From Gemmiger formicilis (lineage in GTDB: Bacteria > Bacillota > Clostridia > Oscillospirales > Ruminococcaceae): a stretch of DNA of 36,233 nucleotides. The translations under genes and the position numbers were made by a program. Positions 1 through 7,705 of this stretch are shown here, piece by piece. The notes beneath the pieces are model-generated. The model ran no database searches, had not been told where the DNA came from, and worked only from the letters and a program-made list of their open reading frames with translations. The first letter of the stretch is position 1. Each line of letters opens with the position of its first letter. The DNA is taken from the NCBI RefSeq assembly GCF_016901605.1, contig NZ_JACJKP010000004.1:1-36233 (forward strand), given 5' to 3'.

Positions 1-1
1 C

Positions 2-703
2 CGGCCGGGCCCCTACGGCGGCAGCTACGAAAACCGCACCCGCCTGCTGAAAAACGGCATTGCCGCCGCCAAAGTGTGGGAGGACGACCACTTCATGGTC
101 ACGGCGCGCCTCGGCATCTATGACGGGTACGCCTATCCCTACGGGTTCGGCGTCAGCCCCGAGAGCGGCCTGGCCCCCGATTTGCGGGAACCCATCCGGC
201 TGGTGCGGGAACTGCACGACGAATACGGCCTGGCCATGGTGGACCTGACCATGGGCAACCCCTATGCCACCACCCACATCACCCGGCCCTTCGACTTTGG
301 CAAATACGAACCGGACGAACACCCCTTTGTGGGGCTGGACCGGATGATCCACGGCATCGGTGCGGTCAAAAAAGCCGTGCCGGAGATGACGGTGTGGGCC
401 TCCGCTCCCAGTTATCTGCGCCAGTACGCCGATCTGTTCACCGCCGGGGCGGTGGAGCAGGGCCTGTGCGACGGCATGCTGTTCGGCCGCATGGCGTTTG
501 CCCAGCCGGATTTTGCCAACCAGATCCTGCACAACGGACGCTTGGACCCTGCCCGCGTCTGCCTTGCCTGCGGCAAGTGCGGCGACCTGATCCGCGCCCA
601 CAAGCCCACCGGCTGTGTGATCCGGGACAGCAAAACCTTCCTGCCCTTCTACAAAGAATTTCTGGAAAACAAAAAGAACCAGCCCGCCAACTTCCGCGGC
701 TGA
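2..703 (+). CDS. Old Yellow Enzyme-family NADH:flavin oxidoreductase with Fe-S cysteines (5' truncated by window)
   Basis: The reading frame is open from the first bases and the start codon lies outside the window, so only the C-terminal 233 residues or so are seen. The first residues read RPGPYGGSYENR, the GGS-x-ENR signature of the FMN-binding TIM barrel of Old Yellow Enzymes. Near the end, CLACGKC followed by a fourth Cys 12 residues later (in GCVIRD) matches the four-cysteine [4Fe-4S] motif of the 2,4-dienoyl-CoA reductase/BaiCD branch. The protein stops about 27 residues after the last cysteine, so it lacks the C-terminal FAD/NAD(P)H domain of full-length FadH; electrons would have to come from a partner. 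It is the first visible gene of an operon with an SDR and a flavoprotein. The substrate cannot be read from the sequence; enoates, enones or steroid-like compounds are typical of the family. Confidence 0.9.
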   Translation, partial: RPGPYGGSYENRTRLLKNGIAAAKVWEDDHFMVTARLGIYDGYAYPYGFGVSPESGLAPDLREPIRLVRELHDEYGLAMVDLTMGNPYATTHITRPFDFGKYEPDEHPFVGLDRMIHGIGAVKKAVPEMTVWASAPSYLRQYADLFTAGAVEQGLCDGMLFGRMAFAQPDFANQILHNGRLDPARVCLACGKCGDLIRAHKPTGCVIRDSKTFLPFYKEFLENKKNQPANFRG

Positions 704-718
704 TGAGGAGTGTCTTGT

Positions 719-1486
719 ATGAAAAAAACTGCCATTGTAACCGGCTCCAGCCGGGGCATCGGTTTTGCCATCGCCCGTCAGCTGGGACTTGACGGCTACA
801 ACATTGTCATGGTGGCCACCGGCCCGCAGGAGAAAAACCAGGCCGCCTTGGACACCCTGCGGGAACTGGGCATCGACTGCGCCTACGTGCAGGCCAATAT
901 CGGCTGCAGTGAGGACCGCCGCAAGATTCTGGACGGTGCCCTGGCCGCCTTCGGCCGTGTGGACGCCCTGATCAACAACGCGGGCGTTGCCCCCAAAGTG
1001 CGCGCCGACTTGCTGGAAATGAGCGAGGAGAGCTTTGACTACGTGGTGGGCGTGAACACCAAAGGCAATATGTTCCTGACCCAGCTGGTGGCCAACCAGA
1101 TGATCTGCCAGGAACCGTTGGACGGCCGCAAAGGCGTGATCGTCAACGTATCCAGCTGCAGCGCTGCCGTTTCCTCCACCAACCGGGGGGAATACTGTGT
1201 ATCCAAAGCCGGCGTGTCCATGCTGACCACCCTGTACGCCGACCGCCTGGCCCGGGAGGGCATTCTGGTGAACGAGGTACGCCCCGGCGTCATTGCCACC
1301 GACATGACCAGCACCGTACAGGGCAAATATGACAGCCTGATCGAGCAAGGGGCCTTCCCCATTGCCCGGTGGGGCACCCCCGAGGACGTAGCCGGGGTGG
1401 TAAGTGCCCTGTGCAGCAACAAATTCACCTACACCACCGGCAACTACATCGACGTGGACGGCGGCTTCCACATCCAGCGCCTGTAA
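719..1486 (+). CDS. Short-chain dehydrogenase/reductase (SDR), 3-oxoacyl-ACP reductase-like
   Basis: This 255-residue protein is a classical SDR, an NAD(P)-dependent oxidoreductase acting on hydroxyl/keto pairs. It shows the cofactor motif TGSSRGIG (residues 8-15), NNAG (86-89), the catalytic serine in the VSS segment near 146, and the Y159-CVS-K163 catalytic pair. The ATG at 719 is preferred over the in-frame GTG at 710 because GAGGAG (705-710) sits 8 bases before it. The gene begins 15 bases after the upstream flavoenzyme and is followed 16 bases later by the flavoprotein, so the three are surely cotranscribed. The context suggests that it interconverts a ketone and an alcohol in the same small-molecule pathway. 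FabG of fatty-acid synthesis is less likely because no other fab gene is nearby. Confidence 0.9.
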   Translation: MKKTAIVTGSSRGIGFAIARQLGLDGYNIVMVATGPQEKNQAALDTLRELGIDCAYVQANIGCSEDRRKILDGALAAFGRVDALINNAGVAPKVRADLLEMSEESFDYVVGVNTKGNMFLTQLVANQMICQEPLDGRKGVIVNVSSCSAAVSSTNRGEYCVSKAGVSMLTTLYADRLAREGILVNEVRPGVIATDMTSTVQGKYDSLIEQGAFPIARWGTPEDVAGVVSALCSNKFTYTTGNYIDVDGGFHIQRL

Positions 1487-1502
1487 AGGAGGGACTGTGA
1501 CC

Positions 1503-3452
1503 GTGCCACAACCCCAACGCTTTGAAGCCGACGGCCGCAGCGCCCGGGTATACAGCTGCAACACCGCCATTGTGGGCACCGGCGCCGCCGGCTACAACGC
1601 CGCCGACCGGCTGTGGGCCCTGGGCCAGCATGACATTCTGCTGGTGACCGAAAACCGGGTGGGCGGCACCAGCCGCAACACCGGCAGCGACAAACAGACC
1701 TATTACAAGCTGACACTGGCCGGCGGCGACCCCGACAGCGTGCGCGAAATGGCCCAGACCCTGTACGAGGGCCGCTGCGTGGACGGGGACATTGCCTTGT
1801 GCGAGGCAGCGCTCTCCACCCAATGTTTTATGAAACTGGTGGAACTGGGCGTACCGTTCCCCCGCAACCGCTACGGGGAGTACATCGGCTACAAAACCGA
1901 CCATGACCCCCGCCGCCGGGCTACCAGCGTAGGCCCCTACACCAGCAAGGCCATGACCGAATGTCTGGAGCGGGCCGTACTGGACAAGCAGATCCCGCTG
2001 CTGGACAAACTGCAGGTCATCAAGATCCTGAGCGACGGCCAAAGCATCAGCGGCCTGCTGTGCTATGACGTGACCGCCGCGGCGGACAACGACCGCTTTG
2101 TACTGATCCGCTGCAAGAACATCATCTATGCCACCGGCGGCCCTGCCGGCATGTATGCGGACAGCGTCTACCCCTTCAGCCAGTACGGCGCTACCGGTCT
2201 GGCGCTGGAAGCGGGCGCCCGGGGCAAAAACCTGACCGAGTGGCAGTACGGGCTGGCATCGGTCAAGCCGCGCTGGAACGTTTCGGGCACCTACATGCAG
2301 GTATTGCCCCGGGTGTTTTCCACCGCGGCGGACGGCAGCGACGAGCGGGAATTCCTGATGAACTTTTTCCGCACCCCGGCCGAGATGCTGGGCAAGCTGT
2401 TCCTGAAAGGCTACCAGTGGCCCTTTGATGTGCGCAAAGTGGCCGACGGCAGTTCCATCATCGACATTCTGGTATATCTGGAAAGCTGCAAGGGCCGCCG
2501 GGTCTACCTGGATTACCGCACCAATCCCGTGAACGGGCAGTTCCGGTATGAGGACCTGCCCGACGAAGCCCGGGACTATCTGCAGCGGGCGGGGGCCTGT
2601 TTCGGCACCCCCATTCAGCGGCTGGCACACATGAACCAGCCCGCCATTGATTTTTACCGCGACAAAGGCGTGGACCTGGCCACCGAACCGCTGGAGATTG
2701 CCCTGTGCGCCCAGCACAACAACGGCGGCCTGGGCATCGATTGCTGGTGGCAGACCAATATAGAGGGGTTGTTTGCCGTAGGCGAAGCAGCCGCCAGCCA
2801 CGGTGTCTATCGCCCGGGGGGCACGGCGCTGAACGCCGGCCAGGTGGGCAGCACCCGCGCAGCCCAGCACATTGCCGCACGCCGCCGGGGCGAAGCCCCT
2901 GCCCATTTCACCCGGGAGGCCCGCCGGGCCCTGGTGGAAATGGATACGCTGGCCCGCCAGTGCAGCGCCCCCACCGGCAACGTGCGCACCCTTTGGCGGG
3001 AGGCCGGTCAGGCCATGAGCCGCTGCGGCGCCGCCATCCGCAACATCCGCCAGATCAGTACCTACTGCGGCCAGGTGGAGGACCTGCTCAACCATTTTGC
3101 CCAGCGGGTCACCGCGTCCAATCCGGCGGAGCTGGGTATGGTGTTCCGCCTGCGGGATATGCTGATGAGCCAGGCCGCCTACCTGACCGCCATGCTGGAC
3201 TATGCGGCCCGGGGCGGCAAAAGCCGGGGCAGCGCCCTGTATACCGACCCCAACGGCACCAAGCCTTACCCCGTTTTGCCCGATACCTTTACCTACACCC
3301 TGGAACAGGACGGCGAAAACCGCATCCAGGAACTGTGGTACGCGGACGGCGCCTGCCACCTGGGCTGGCGCAGCCCCCGCCCCATCCCCGAAGATGACGA
3401 TTTCTTTGAAAACGTCTGGCGGGATTTCCGCGAGACCGGTCTGGTAGACTGA
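1503..3452 (+). CDS. FAD-dependent oxidoreductase, fumarate reductase/L-aspartate oxidase flavoprotein type
   Basis: This 649-residue cytoplasmic flavoprotein has an N-terminal FAD-binding Rossmann motif GTGAAG at residues 25-30. A GGTSRNTGS segment follows, then ATGGPAGMY, and a C-terminal block HNNGGLGID...GLFAVGEAAASHG typical of the fumarate reductase/succinate dehydrogenase flavoprotein superfamily, where the last FAD contact precedes a conserved GEAA. No signal peptide, heme-binding CXXCH or FMN-binding domain is visible, so it is not a secreted flavocytochrome-type reductase. The GTG at 1503 is chosen because AAAGGAGGG (1485-1493) lies 9 bases upstream; a GTG at 1497 would be too close. 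The C-terminal 200 residues have no motif I recognise. As last gene of the operon it may reduce or desaturate the same substrate handled by the neighbouring enzymes. Confidence 0.85.
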   Translation: MPQPQRFEADGRSARVYSCNTAIVGTGAAGYNAADRLWALGQHDILLVTENRVGGTSRNTGSDKQTYYKLTLAGGDPDSVREMAQTLYEGRCVDGDIALCEAALSTQCFMKLVELGVPFPRNRYGEYIGYKTDHDPRRRATSVGPYTSKAMTECLERAVLDKQIPLLDKLQVIKILSDGQSISGLLCYDVTAAADNDRFVLIRCKNIIYATGGPAGMYADSVYPFSQYGATGLALEAGARGKNLTEWQYGLASVKPRWNVSGTYMQVLPRVFSTAADGSDEREFLMNFFRTPAEMLGKLFLKGYQWPFDVRKVADGSSIIDILVYLESCKGRRVYLDYRTNPVNGQFRYEDLPDEARDYLQRAGACFGTPIQRLAHMNQPAIDFYRDKGVDLATEPLEIALCAQHNNGGLGIDCWWQTNIEGLFAVGEAAASHGVYRPGGTALNAGQVGSTRAAQHIAARRRGEAPAHFTREARRALVEMDTLARQCSAPTGNVRTLWREAGQAMSRCGAAIRNIRQISTYCGQVEDLLNHFAQRVTASNPAELGMVFRLRDMLMSQAAYLTAMLDYAARGGKSRGSALYTDPNGTKPYPVLPDTFTYTLEQDGENRIQELWYADGACHLGWRSPRPIPEDDDFFENVWRDFRETGLVD

Positions 3453-3500
3453 CATCCCCCTGCTTTGTGCAGCTTTCTTCTTTGTTCTTCTTTTTCAGAA

Positions 3501-3534
3501 AAAACGGCTCTGCTTTCCGGCAGGGCCGTTTTTT
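3501..3534 (+). terminator. Rho-independent terminator of the redox operon
   Basis: The stem AACGGCTCTGC / GCAGGGCCGTT has a six-base loop (TTTCCG) and one T-G wobble, and a run of T follows. It lies about 50 bases after the flavoprotein stop and closes the three-gene operon. Confidence 0.85.
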
Positions 3535-3569
3535 CCTGCGGCAGCCATACAAATCTTTGGGATTGTCCC

Positions 3570-3598
3570 TTGCGCAGCGCCGGGCGTTACGGTATAGT
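3570..3598 (+). promoter_or_regulatory. Sigma-A promoter for the AI-2E-family gene
   Basis: TTGCGC (3570-3575) and TATAGT (3593-3598) are separated by exactly 17 bases and lie 35 bases upstream of the start codon, right after the preceding terminator. Confidence 0.65.
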
Positions 3599-3633
3599 AG
3601 ATTTATACTTCCATTACAGAAAGGAACTTTTCC

Positions 3634-4761
3634 ATGCTCAATAAAAAGCCCTGGCTGTATCTGGCTGCCGCCGCGGTGATTCTGCTGCTTCTCAAATACA
3701 GCGACGACCTGCTGGGGGGCATCCGGTTGTTTGCCTCCCTGCTTACCCCGCTGGTGGTGGGCTGCGGCATCGCCTATGTGCTCAATATCCCCATCACCCG
3801 CCTGGAAGCCCTGCCCCCGCTGCGCAACCCGGATTCCCGGCTCTACCCCGTGCGGCGGGCGCTGAGCATCATCGGGTCGCTGGTCATCATCATTCTGGTA
3901 ATGGTCTTGTTGGTGCTGATCATCATTCCCCAGCTGGTGGACGCCTTCCGCGTCATGCTGGTGGGCGTTCCCCCGGCCGTCAACCGTTTTCTGGCCTGGC
4001 TGGATTCCCTGGACGTCACCGTGCCCCAGCTGGAATCCTGGCTGCGCTCCCTCAATGTGAACTGGCCGGACCTGCTGCAAAAAGCCACCACCCATCTGAC
4101 CTCCGGCATGGGCAATGTTTTCAACTCCGCCGTAGGGCTGCTCAGCAGTCTGGGCGGCGGGGTGATGCAGCTGATCATCAGCGTCATCTTTGCCCTGTAC
4201 CTGCTGGCCGGCAAGGAAAAACTGGCCCGGCAGTTCCATCTGCTGGCTGAAACCTACCTGCCCCAGGGGGTCTGCCGCCGCCTGTGGTATGTGCTGAGCA
4301 CCGCCCACGATACCTTTACCAAATTCTTTGTAGGCCAGTTTACCGAGGCCATCGTCATCGGTGTGCTGTGTACCATCGGTATGTGGATCTGCCGTCTGCC
4401 CTACGCCACCATGATCGGCACTCTGGTGGGTGCCACCGCCCTGCTGCCGGTGGTGGGCGCTTACCTGGGCGCCGCGGTGGGCGCCTTCATGATCCTGACG
4501 GTCAACCCGCTGCAGGCCCTGGGATTCCTGATCTTCATTGCCATTCTGCAGCAGCTGGAAGGCAACCTGATCTACCCCCGTGTGGTGGGTACCTCCATCG
4601 GGCTGCCGGGCATCTGGGTACTGACCGCCGTGACCCTGGGCGGCGGCATCGGCGGCATTGCCGGTATGCTGCTGGCTGTGCCCGTTACCGCCACCATCTA
4701 CCGCCTGCTGCGCGCCGACGTGCACCGCAAACAGGGACTTGCCGCTGCGCCCAAGGCGTAA
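3634..4761 (+). CDS. AI-2E family (PerM/YdiK-type) transporter
   Basis: This 375-residue polytopic membrane protein follows the PerM/AI-2E exporter layout. Two N-terminal helices (about residues 7-22 and 28-50) and a third near 75-100 are followed by an extended amphipathic periplasm-facing region (about 105-170). A C-terminal bundle of four to five helices has the glycine-rich loop GTSIGLPGIWVLTAVTLGGGIGG that characterises the family. Members have been assigned to autoinducer-2 export, Na+/H+ antiport or unspecified permease roles, so the transported species here is unknown. The start is supported by AAAGGA 8 bases upstream. It is monocistronic: it follows a terminator and has its own promoter, and the next gene also has its own promoter. 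Confidence 0.85.
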   Translation: MLNKKPWLYLAAAAVILLLLKYSDDLLGGIRLFASLLTPLVVGCGIAYVLNIPITRLEALPPLRNPDSRLYPVRRALSIIGSLVIIILVMVLLVLIIIPQLVDAFRVMLVGVPPAVNRFLAWLDSLDVTVPQLESWLRSLNVNWPDLLQKATTHLTSGMGNVFNSAVGLLSSLGGGVMQLIISVIFALYLLAGKEKLARQFHLLAETYLPQGVCRRLWYVLSTAHDTFTKFFVGQFTEAIVIGVLCTIGMWICRLPYATMIGTLVGATALLPVVGAYLGAAVGAFMILTVNPLQALGFLIFIAILQQLEGNLIYPRVVGTSIGLPGIWVLTAVTLGGGIGGIAGMLLAVPVTATIYRLLRADVHRKQGLAAAPKA

Positions 4762-4804
4762 CATCACAATTTTTATTATTCGTTCATGTTTTTTTGCGTT
4801 TTTC

Positions 4805-4833
4805 TTTACTGTACTCCCGAAGTGCGTTATAAT
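4805..4833 (+). promoter_or_regulatory. Sigma-A promoter for the zinc-ribbon gene
   Basis: TTTACT (4805-4810) and a consensus TATAAT (4828-4833) are 17 bases apart, about 70 bases before the start codon. The surrounding 4762-4906 stretch is visibly AT-richer than the coding regions around it. Confidence 0.65.
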
Positions 4834-4906
4834 CAACATAATCTTGGTGATCACCAGCTTCCTGCGGAGTTCGCCAAAGACGTGAAGCATCAAAGGAGGA
4901 GAAATC

Positions 4907-5566
4907 ATGTTTTGTGGAAAATGCGGCGCCAAACTGGAAGAAGGCGTGACCTTTTGCCCCCAGTGCGGTACACCTACAGGTGCAGCACCTGCTGCAGAAA
5001 CAGCTGGCACTGCCCCTGCCGCCAAAAAGCCTAATTTGCCTGTGCTGATCGGCGCAGTGGTGCTGGTTGCGGTCATTGTTGTTTCTCTGTTGTTTGCCGT
5101 TGGCCCCCTGGGTGGGCGCAGCGCCGAAAAGACCATTGATCAGCTGTTTGAATCGGTATTGAACGCAGACACCCGCGGCCTGATGAGCCTTGTCCCGGAC
5201 GGCATGGTAGAAGCTGCCATGGAAGAGTCCGACATGGATGAGGATGAATACGAGGAGCAGCTGGATGACATGGATGAGCAGCTGGAAAGCAGCCTCTCCA
5301 TGATGGAAGCTTTGGCCGGTGAAGACTGGACGATGACACATGAGATTGTTTCGACAGAAAATATTACCGGAGAAGATCTGGCAGATCTGAAAGACGATTA
5401 CGAAGAATACAATGTTAAAATTTCTGCTGCCAAAAAGCTGAAGCTTCATATTACATTACTGGACTCCGAAGGCGAAGAAGTGGATGACAGCAGCACGGAG
5501 ATGTATGTGGTCAAGTGCGGCCGCGACTGGTGCCTGGATGTCAATTCCATGGGCAATATCTTCTAA
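4907..5566 (+). CDS. Zinc-ribbon, membrane-anchored acidic protein of unknown function
   Basis: This 219-residue protein begins with a treble-clef zinc ribbon: C3-x2-C6 and C17-x2-C20. A Pro/Ala-rich linker and one transmembrane helix at about residues 48-66 follow. The helix leads into an extracytoplasmic region with a very acidic stretch (about 103-130, rich in D/E/M), and then a mixed alpha/beta part ending in a VVKCGRDWCLDVNSMG segment whose two cysteines could form a disulphide. N-terminal zinc ribbons joined to a single helix are common in Firmicutes, where the outer domain varies. GGAGGAG lies 6 bases before the ATG. Codon choice is less GC-biased than in the neighbours, especially in the last third, hinting at different ancestry. 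No specific function can be assigned. Confidence 0.85.
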   Translation: MFCGKCGAKLEEGVTFCPQCGTPTGAAPAAETAGTAPAAKKPNLPVLIGAVVLVAVIVVSLLFAVGPLGGRSAEKTIDQLFESVLNADTRGLMSLVPDGMVEAAMEESDMDEDEYEEQLDDMDEQLESSLSMMEALAGEDWTMTHEIVSTENITGEDLADLKDDYEEYNVKISAAKKLKLHITLLDSEGEEVDDSSTEMYVVKCGRDWCLDVNSMGNIF

Positions 5567-5687
5567 CCATCGACCGTAAATCCTTTTGCCCCGGACAATT
5601 CTTGCACGGAGGGGTTCTTTCTTCTCACAGATATCCCACGCACCGGAATTTGACCGCTTTTTTACAAACGGTTCCCGCACAAAATCC

Positions 5688-5727
5688 AATCCCCCGGACA
5701 GATTTTTTCTGTCCGGGGGATTTTTTT
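5688..5727 (+). terminator. Strong rho-independent terminator
   Basis: A perfect 15-base stem (AATCCCCCGGACAGA / TCTGTCCGGGGGATT) closes a short T loop and is followed by seven T. It lies about 120 bases after the zinc-ribbon stop codon. Confidence 0.9.
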
Positions 5728-5864
5728 GTTCCTCTTTTTGTTTTTTCGCCCTGCCGCCCGGCCTTTGGGGGCCTTTCCCGATTTTTACAAAACCGCTGCG
5801 GCACTGCCTGTTTTTTTACGGGGATTTAACCGCAGTATGGTTTCGGCCGCCGGACACACCCGGG

Positions 5865-5870
5865 TATAAT
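5865..5870 (+). promoter_or_regulatory. Consensus -10 box of the phosphatase promoter
   Basis: TATAAT lies 88 bases before the ATG at 5958. No good -35 is present at 16-18 bases (TTTCGG/TTCGGC), which suggests a promoter that needs an activator. PhoP control would be the natural guess for a phosphatase, but no clear PhoP box was recognised. Confidence 0.5.
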
Positions 5871-5957
5871 GATTTCGGCAAGCGGCCAGGGGCCGCTGTG
5901 CTGCCGGGTGGTCCCGGCCAGTCATGGAGAAAAGAAAGTAAGGAGAGTCAAATCGTC

Positions 5958-7583
5958 ATGCAGAACCTGAGCAAACGTGCCCTGGCGCTGCTGGGCGCCG
6001 CGGCCATGTCCGCCAGCCTGGCTGCCTGCGGCAGCACCGCCTCCACCACCTCCGCCAGCGAGTCTGCGGCTGCCACCCCGGCTGCCGAGACCGCTGCCCC
6101 CGCCACCGCCGAAACTTCCGCCAAGACCCCCAAGTACATCTTCCTCTTCATCGGCGACGGCATGAGCTACCCCCAGATCCAGAGCACCAACTACTACCTG
6201 AGCGCCCTGCAGAATGGTACCAGCATGGGCGGTGACGGTGCCATCCTCCAGCACGAGGATTCCCTCACCTTCCTGGATTTCCCGGTAGTGGGCAGCGCCC
6301 AGACCTACGACAGCACCTCTTTCTGCCCGGACTCCGCTTCCACGGCCACCTCGCTGTCCACCGGCCACAAGACCTACTCCGGCACCATCAACATGGACGA
6401 GACCGGTACCGTTGCCTATGAGACCATCAGCGAAAAGCTGAAGGACCAGAAGGGCTACAAGATCGGCGTGGTATCCAGCGTCAACATCAACCATGCCACC
6501 CCCGCCGCCTTCTACTGCCACCAGGCCAGCCGCTCCAACTACTACGACATCGGCCTGGAGATGATCGACAGCAACTTTGACTACTTTGCAGGCGGCGCCC
6601 TGCTGGAGCCCACCGGCGCCGACGAGGACCAGCCTGACCTGTACACCCTGGCCGCCGAGGCAGGCTACACCGTGGCCAAGACCCAGGCGGAAGCCGAAGC
6701 CATCACCGCCGACACCGGCAAGGCCATCCTGATCGATGAGCACCTGGCCGACGGCGACGCCATGGCCTACGAGCTGGACCGCACCGACGACATGTGGAGT
6801 CTGGCCGATTATGTGGACAAAGGCATCGAAGTGCTGGACAACGACACCGGCTTCTTCATGATGGTGGAAGGCGGCAAGATCGACTGGGCCTGCCACGCCA
6901 ACGACGCCGGTTCCACCATGCATGACACCCAGGCTTTGTCCGATGCGGTGGACGAAGCGGTGGAATTCTACAACGAACACCCCGACGAAACGCTGATCCT
7001 GGTGACCGGCGACCACGAGACCGGTGGTCTGACCATCGGCTACGCGGGCACCAACTACGACACCTTCCTGCAGAACCTGGCCAACCAGAAGATCAGCTAC
7101 GCCAAGTTTGACAGCGACTATGTCGCCGCCTACAAAGAGAACGGCACCTCCTTTGAGGACGTTCTGGTGGATGTGCAGAACCTCTTCGGCCTGACCACCG
7201 AGGAAGCCTCCGGCCAGCAGGGCGAAACCGGTGTGACCACCGACAACGCCAGCAGCCACCCCACCGGCGTGACCAGCGGTTCTTTGGTCATGACCGACTA
7301 CGAACTGCAGAAACTGCGCGACGCCTACGACCTGACCATGACCAAGACCGAGGACACCGAACTGACCCAGGAAGAGTACGTCCTCTACGGCTCCTATGAA
7401 CCGCTGAGCGTTACCATCACCCACATTCTGAACAACAAGTCCGGCATCAGCTTCACCAGCTACAGCCACACCGGCCTGCCGGTAGCCGTCTTCGCCATGG
7501 GCGCCGGCCAGGACCTGTTCCAGGGCTACTACGACAACACCCAGGTTTACTTCAACCTGGCCGAGCTGACCGGCGTGGCCTGA
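5958..7583 (+). CDS. Alkaline phosphatase, lipoprotein form
   Basis: This 541-residue surface phosphomonoesterase of the PhoA superfamily would release phosphate from organic phosphoesters outside the cell. A lipoprotein signal ends in the lipobox LAAC with Cys24 as lipidation site, followed by a long Ser/Thr/Ala/Pro linker to about residue 56. Family motifs are IFLFIGDGM with metal ligand D67; PDSASTATSLSTG with the likely nucleophile S126; a metal-binding KIDWACHANDAG segment; TGDHETGG; and a C-terminal HTGLPVAVFAMG that supplies a metal-binding histidine. The start at 5958 is chosen because AGGAGAG lies 10 bases upstream and a signal peptide follows directly; the frame extends further upstream but lacks these. 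The length fits the family once the linker is discounted. Confidence 0.9.
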   Translation: MQNLSKRALALLGAAAMSASLAACGSTASTTSASESAAATPAAETAAPATAETSAKTPKYIFLFIGDGMSYPQIQSTNYYLSALQNGTSMGGDGAILQHEDSLTFLDFPVVGSAQTYDSTSFCPDSASTATSLSTGHKTYSGTINMDETGTVAYETISEKLKDQKGYKIGVVSSVNINHATPAAFYCHQASRSNYYDIGLEMIDSNFDYFAGGALLEPTGADEDQPDLYTLAAEAGYTVAKTQAEAEAITADTGKAILIDEHLADGDAMAYELDRTDDMWSLADYVDKGIEVLDNDTGFFMMVEGGKIDWACHANDAGSTMHDTQALSDAVDEAVEFYNEHPDETLILVTGDHETGGLTIGYAGTNYDTFLQNLANQKISYAKFDSDYVAAYKENGTSFEDVLVDVQNLFGLTTEEASGQQGETGVTTDNASSHPTGVTSGSLVMTDYELQKLRDAYDLTMTKTEDTELTQEEYVLYGSYEPLSVTITHILNNKSGISFTSYSHTGLPVAVFAMGAGQDLFQGYYDNTQVYFNLAELTGVA

Positions 7584-7705
7584 TGCCCGCCCGTCCCCGG
7601 CTTCTGTATTCCCCTTCTTGTTGACTCAGCGTGACCCCGCAGCGCTCTGCGCCGCGGGGCCGCGCTGCGTAAGGGGCCATCCTTTTGGTTTAGGAGAATG
7701 TAACC

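Larger units (their letters stand above)
5567..5957. other. Intergenic region of 391 bases between the zinc-ribbon and phosphatase genes
   Basis: I see no convincing gene here. It contains the terminator at 5688-5727, a T-rich stretch (about 5720-5770) and a promoter -10 at 5865-5870. The long frame that begins at 5586 continues into the phosphatase but has no ribosome site and no signal peptide there, so it is treated as upstream read-through. Confidence 0.7.

Noticed and set aside
1425-3455. A 676-codon open frame on the minus strand opposite the flavoprotein gene
   Set aside because: It is a shadow of the GC-rich codon pattern: composition is Gly/Ala/His/Gln-rich without any motif, it has no ribosome site, and the plus strand carries clear family motifs.
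3289-5136. A 615-codon minus-strand frame across the AI-2E and zinc-ribbon genes
   Set aside because: It crosses a terminator, a promoter and two well-supported genes, and its His/Gln/Gly-rich translation matches no protein type.
7635-7659. GC-rich hairpin between the phosphatase and YibE/F genes as a terminator
   Set aside because: The stem is good (CCCCGC, GCGC and complements) but no T run follows, so it is at most an attenuating or stabilising structure. The nearby TTGACT (7621-7626) has no matching -10 and is not called a promoter.
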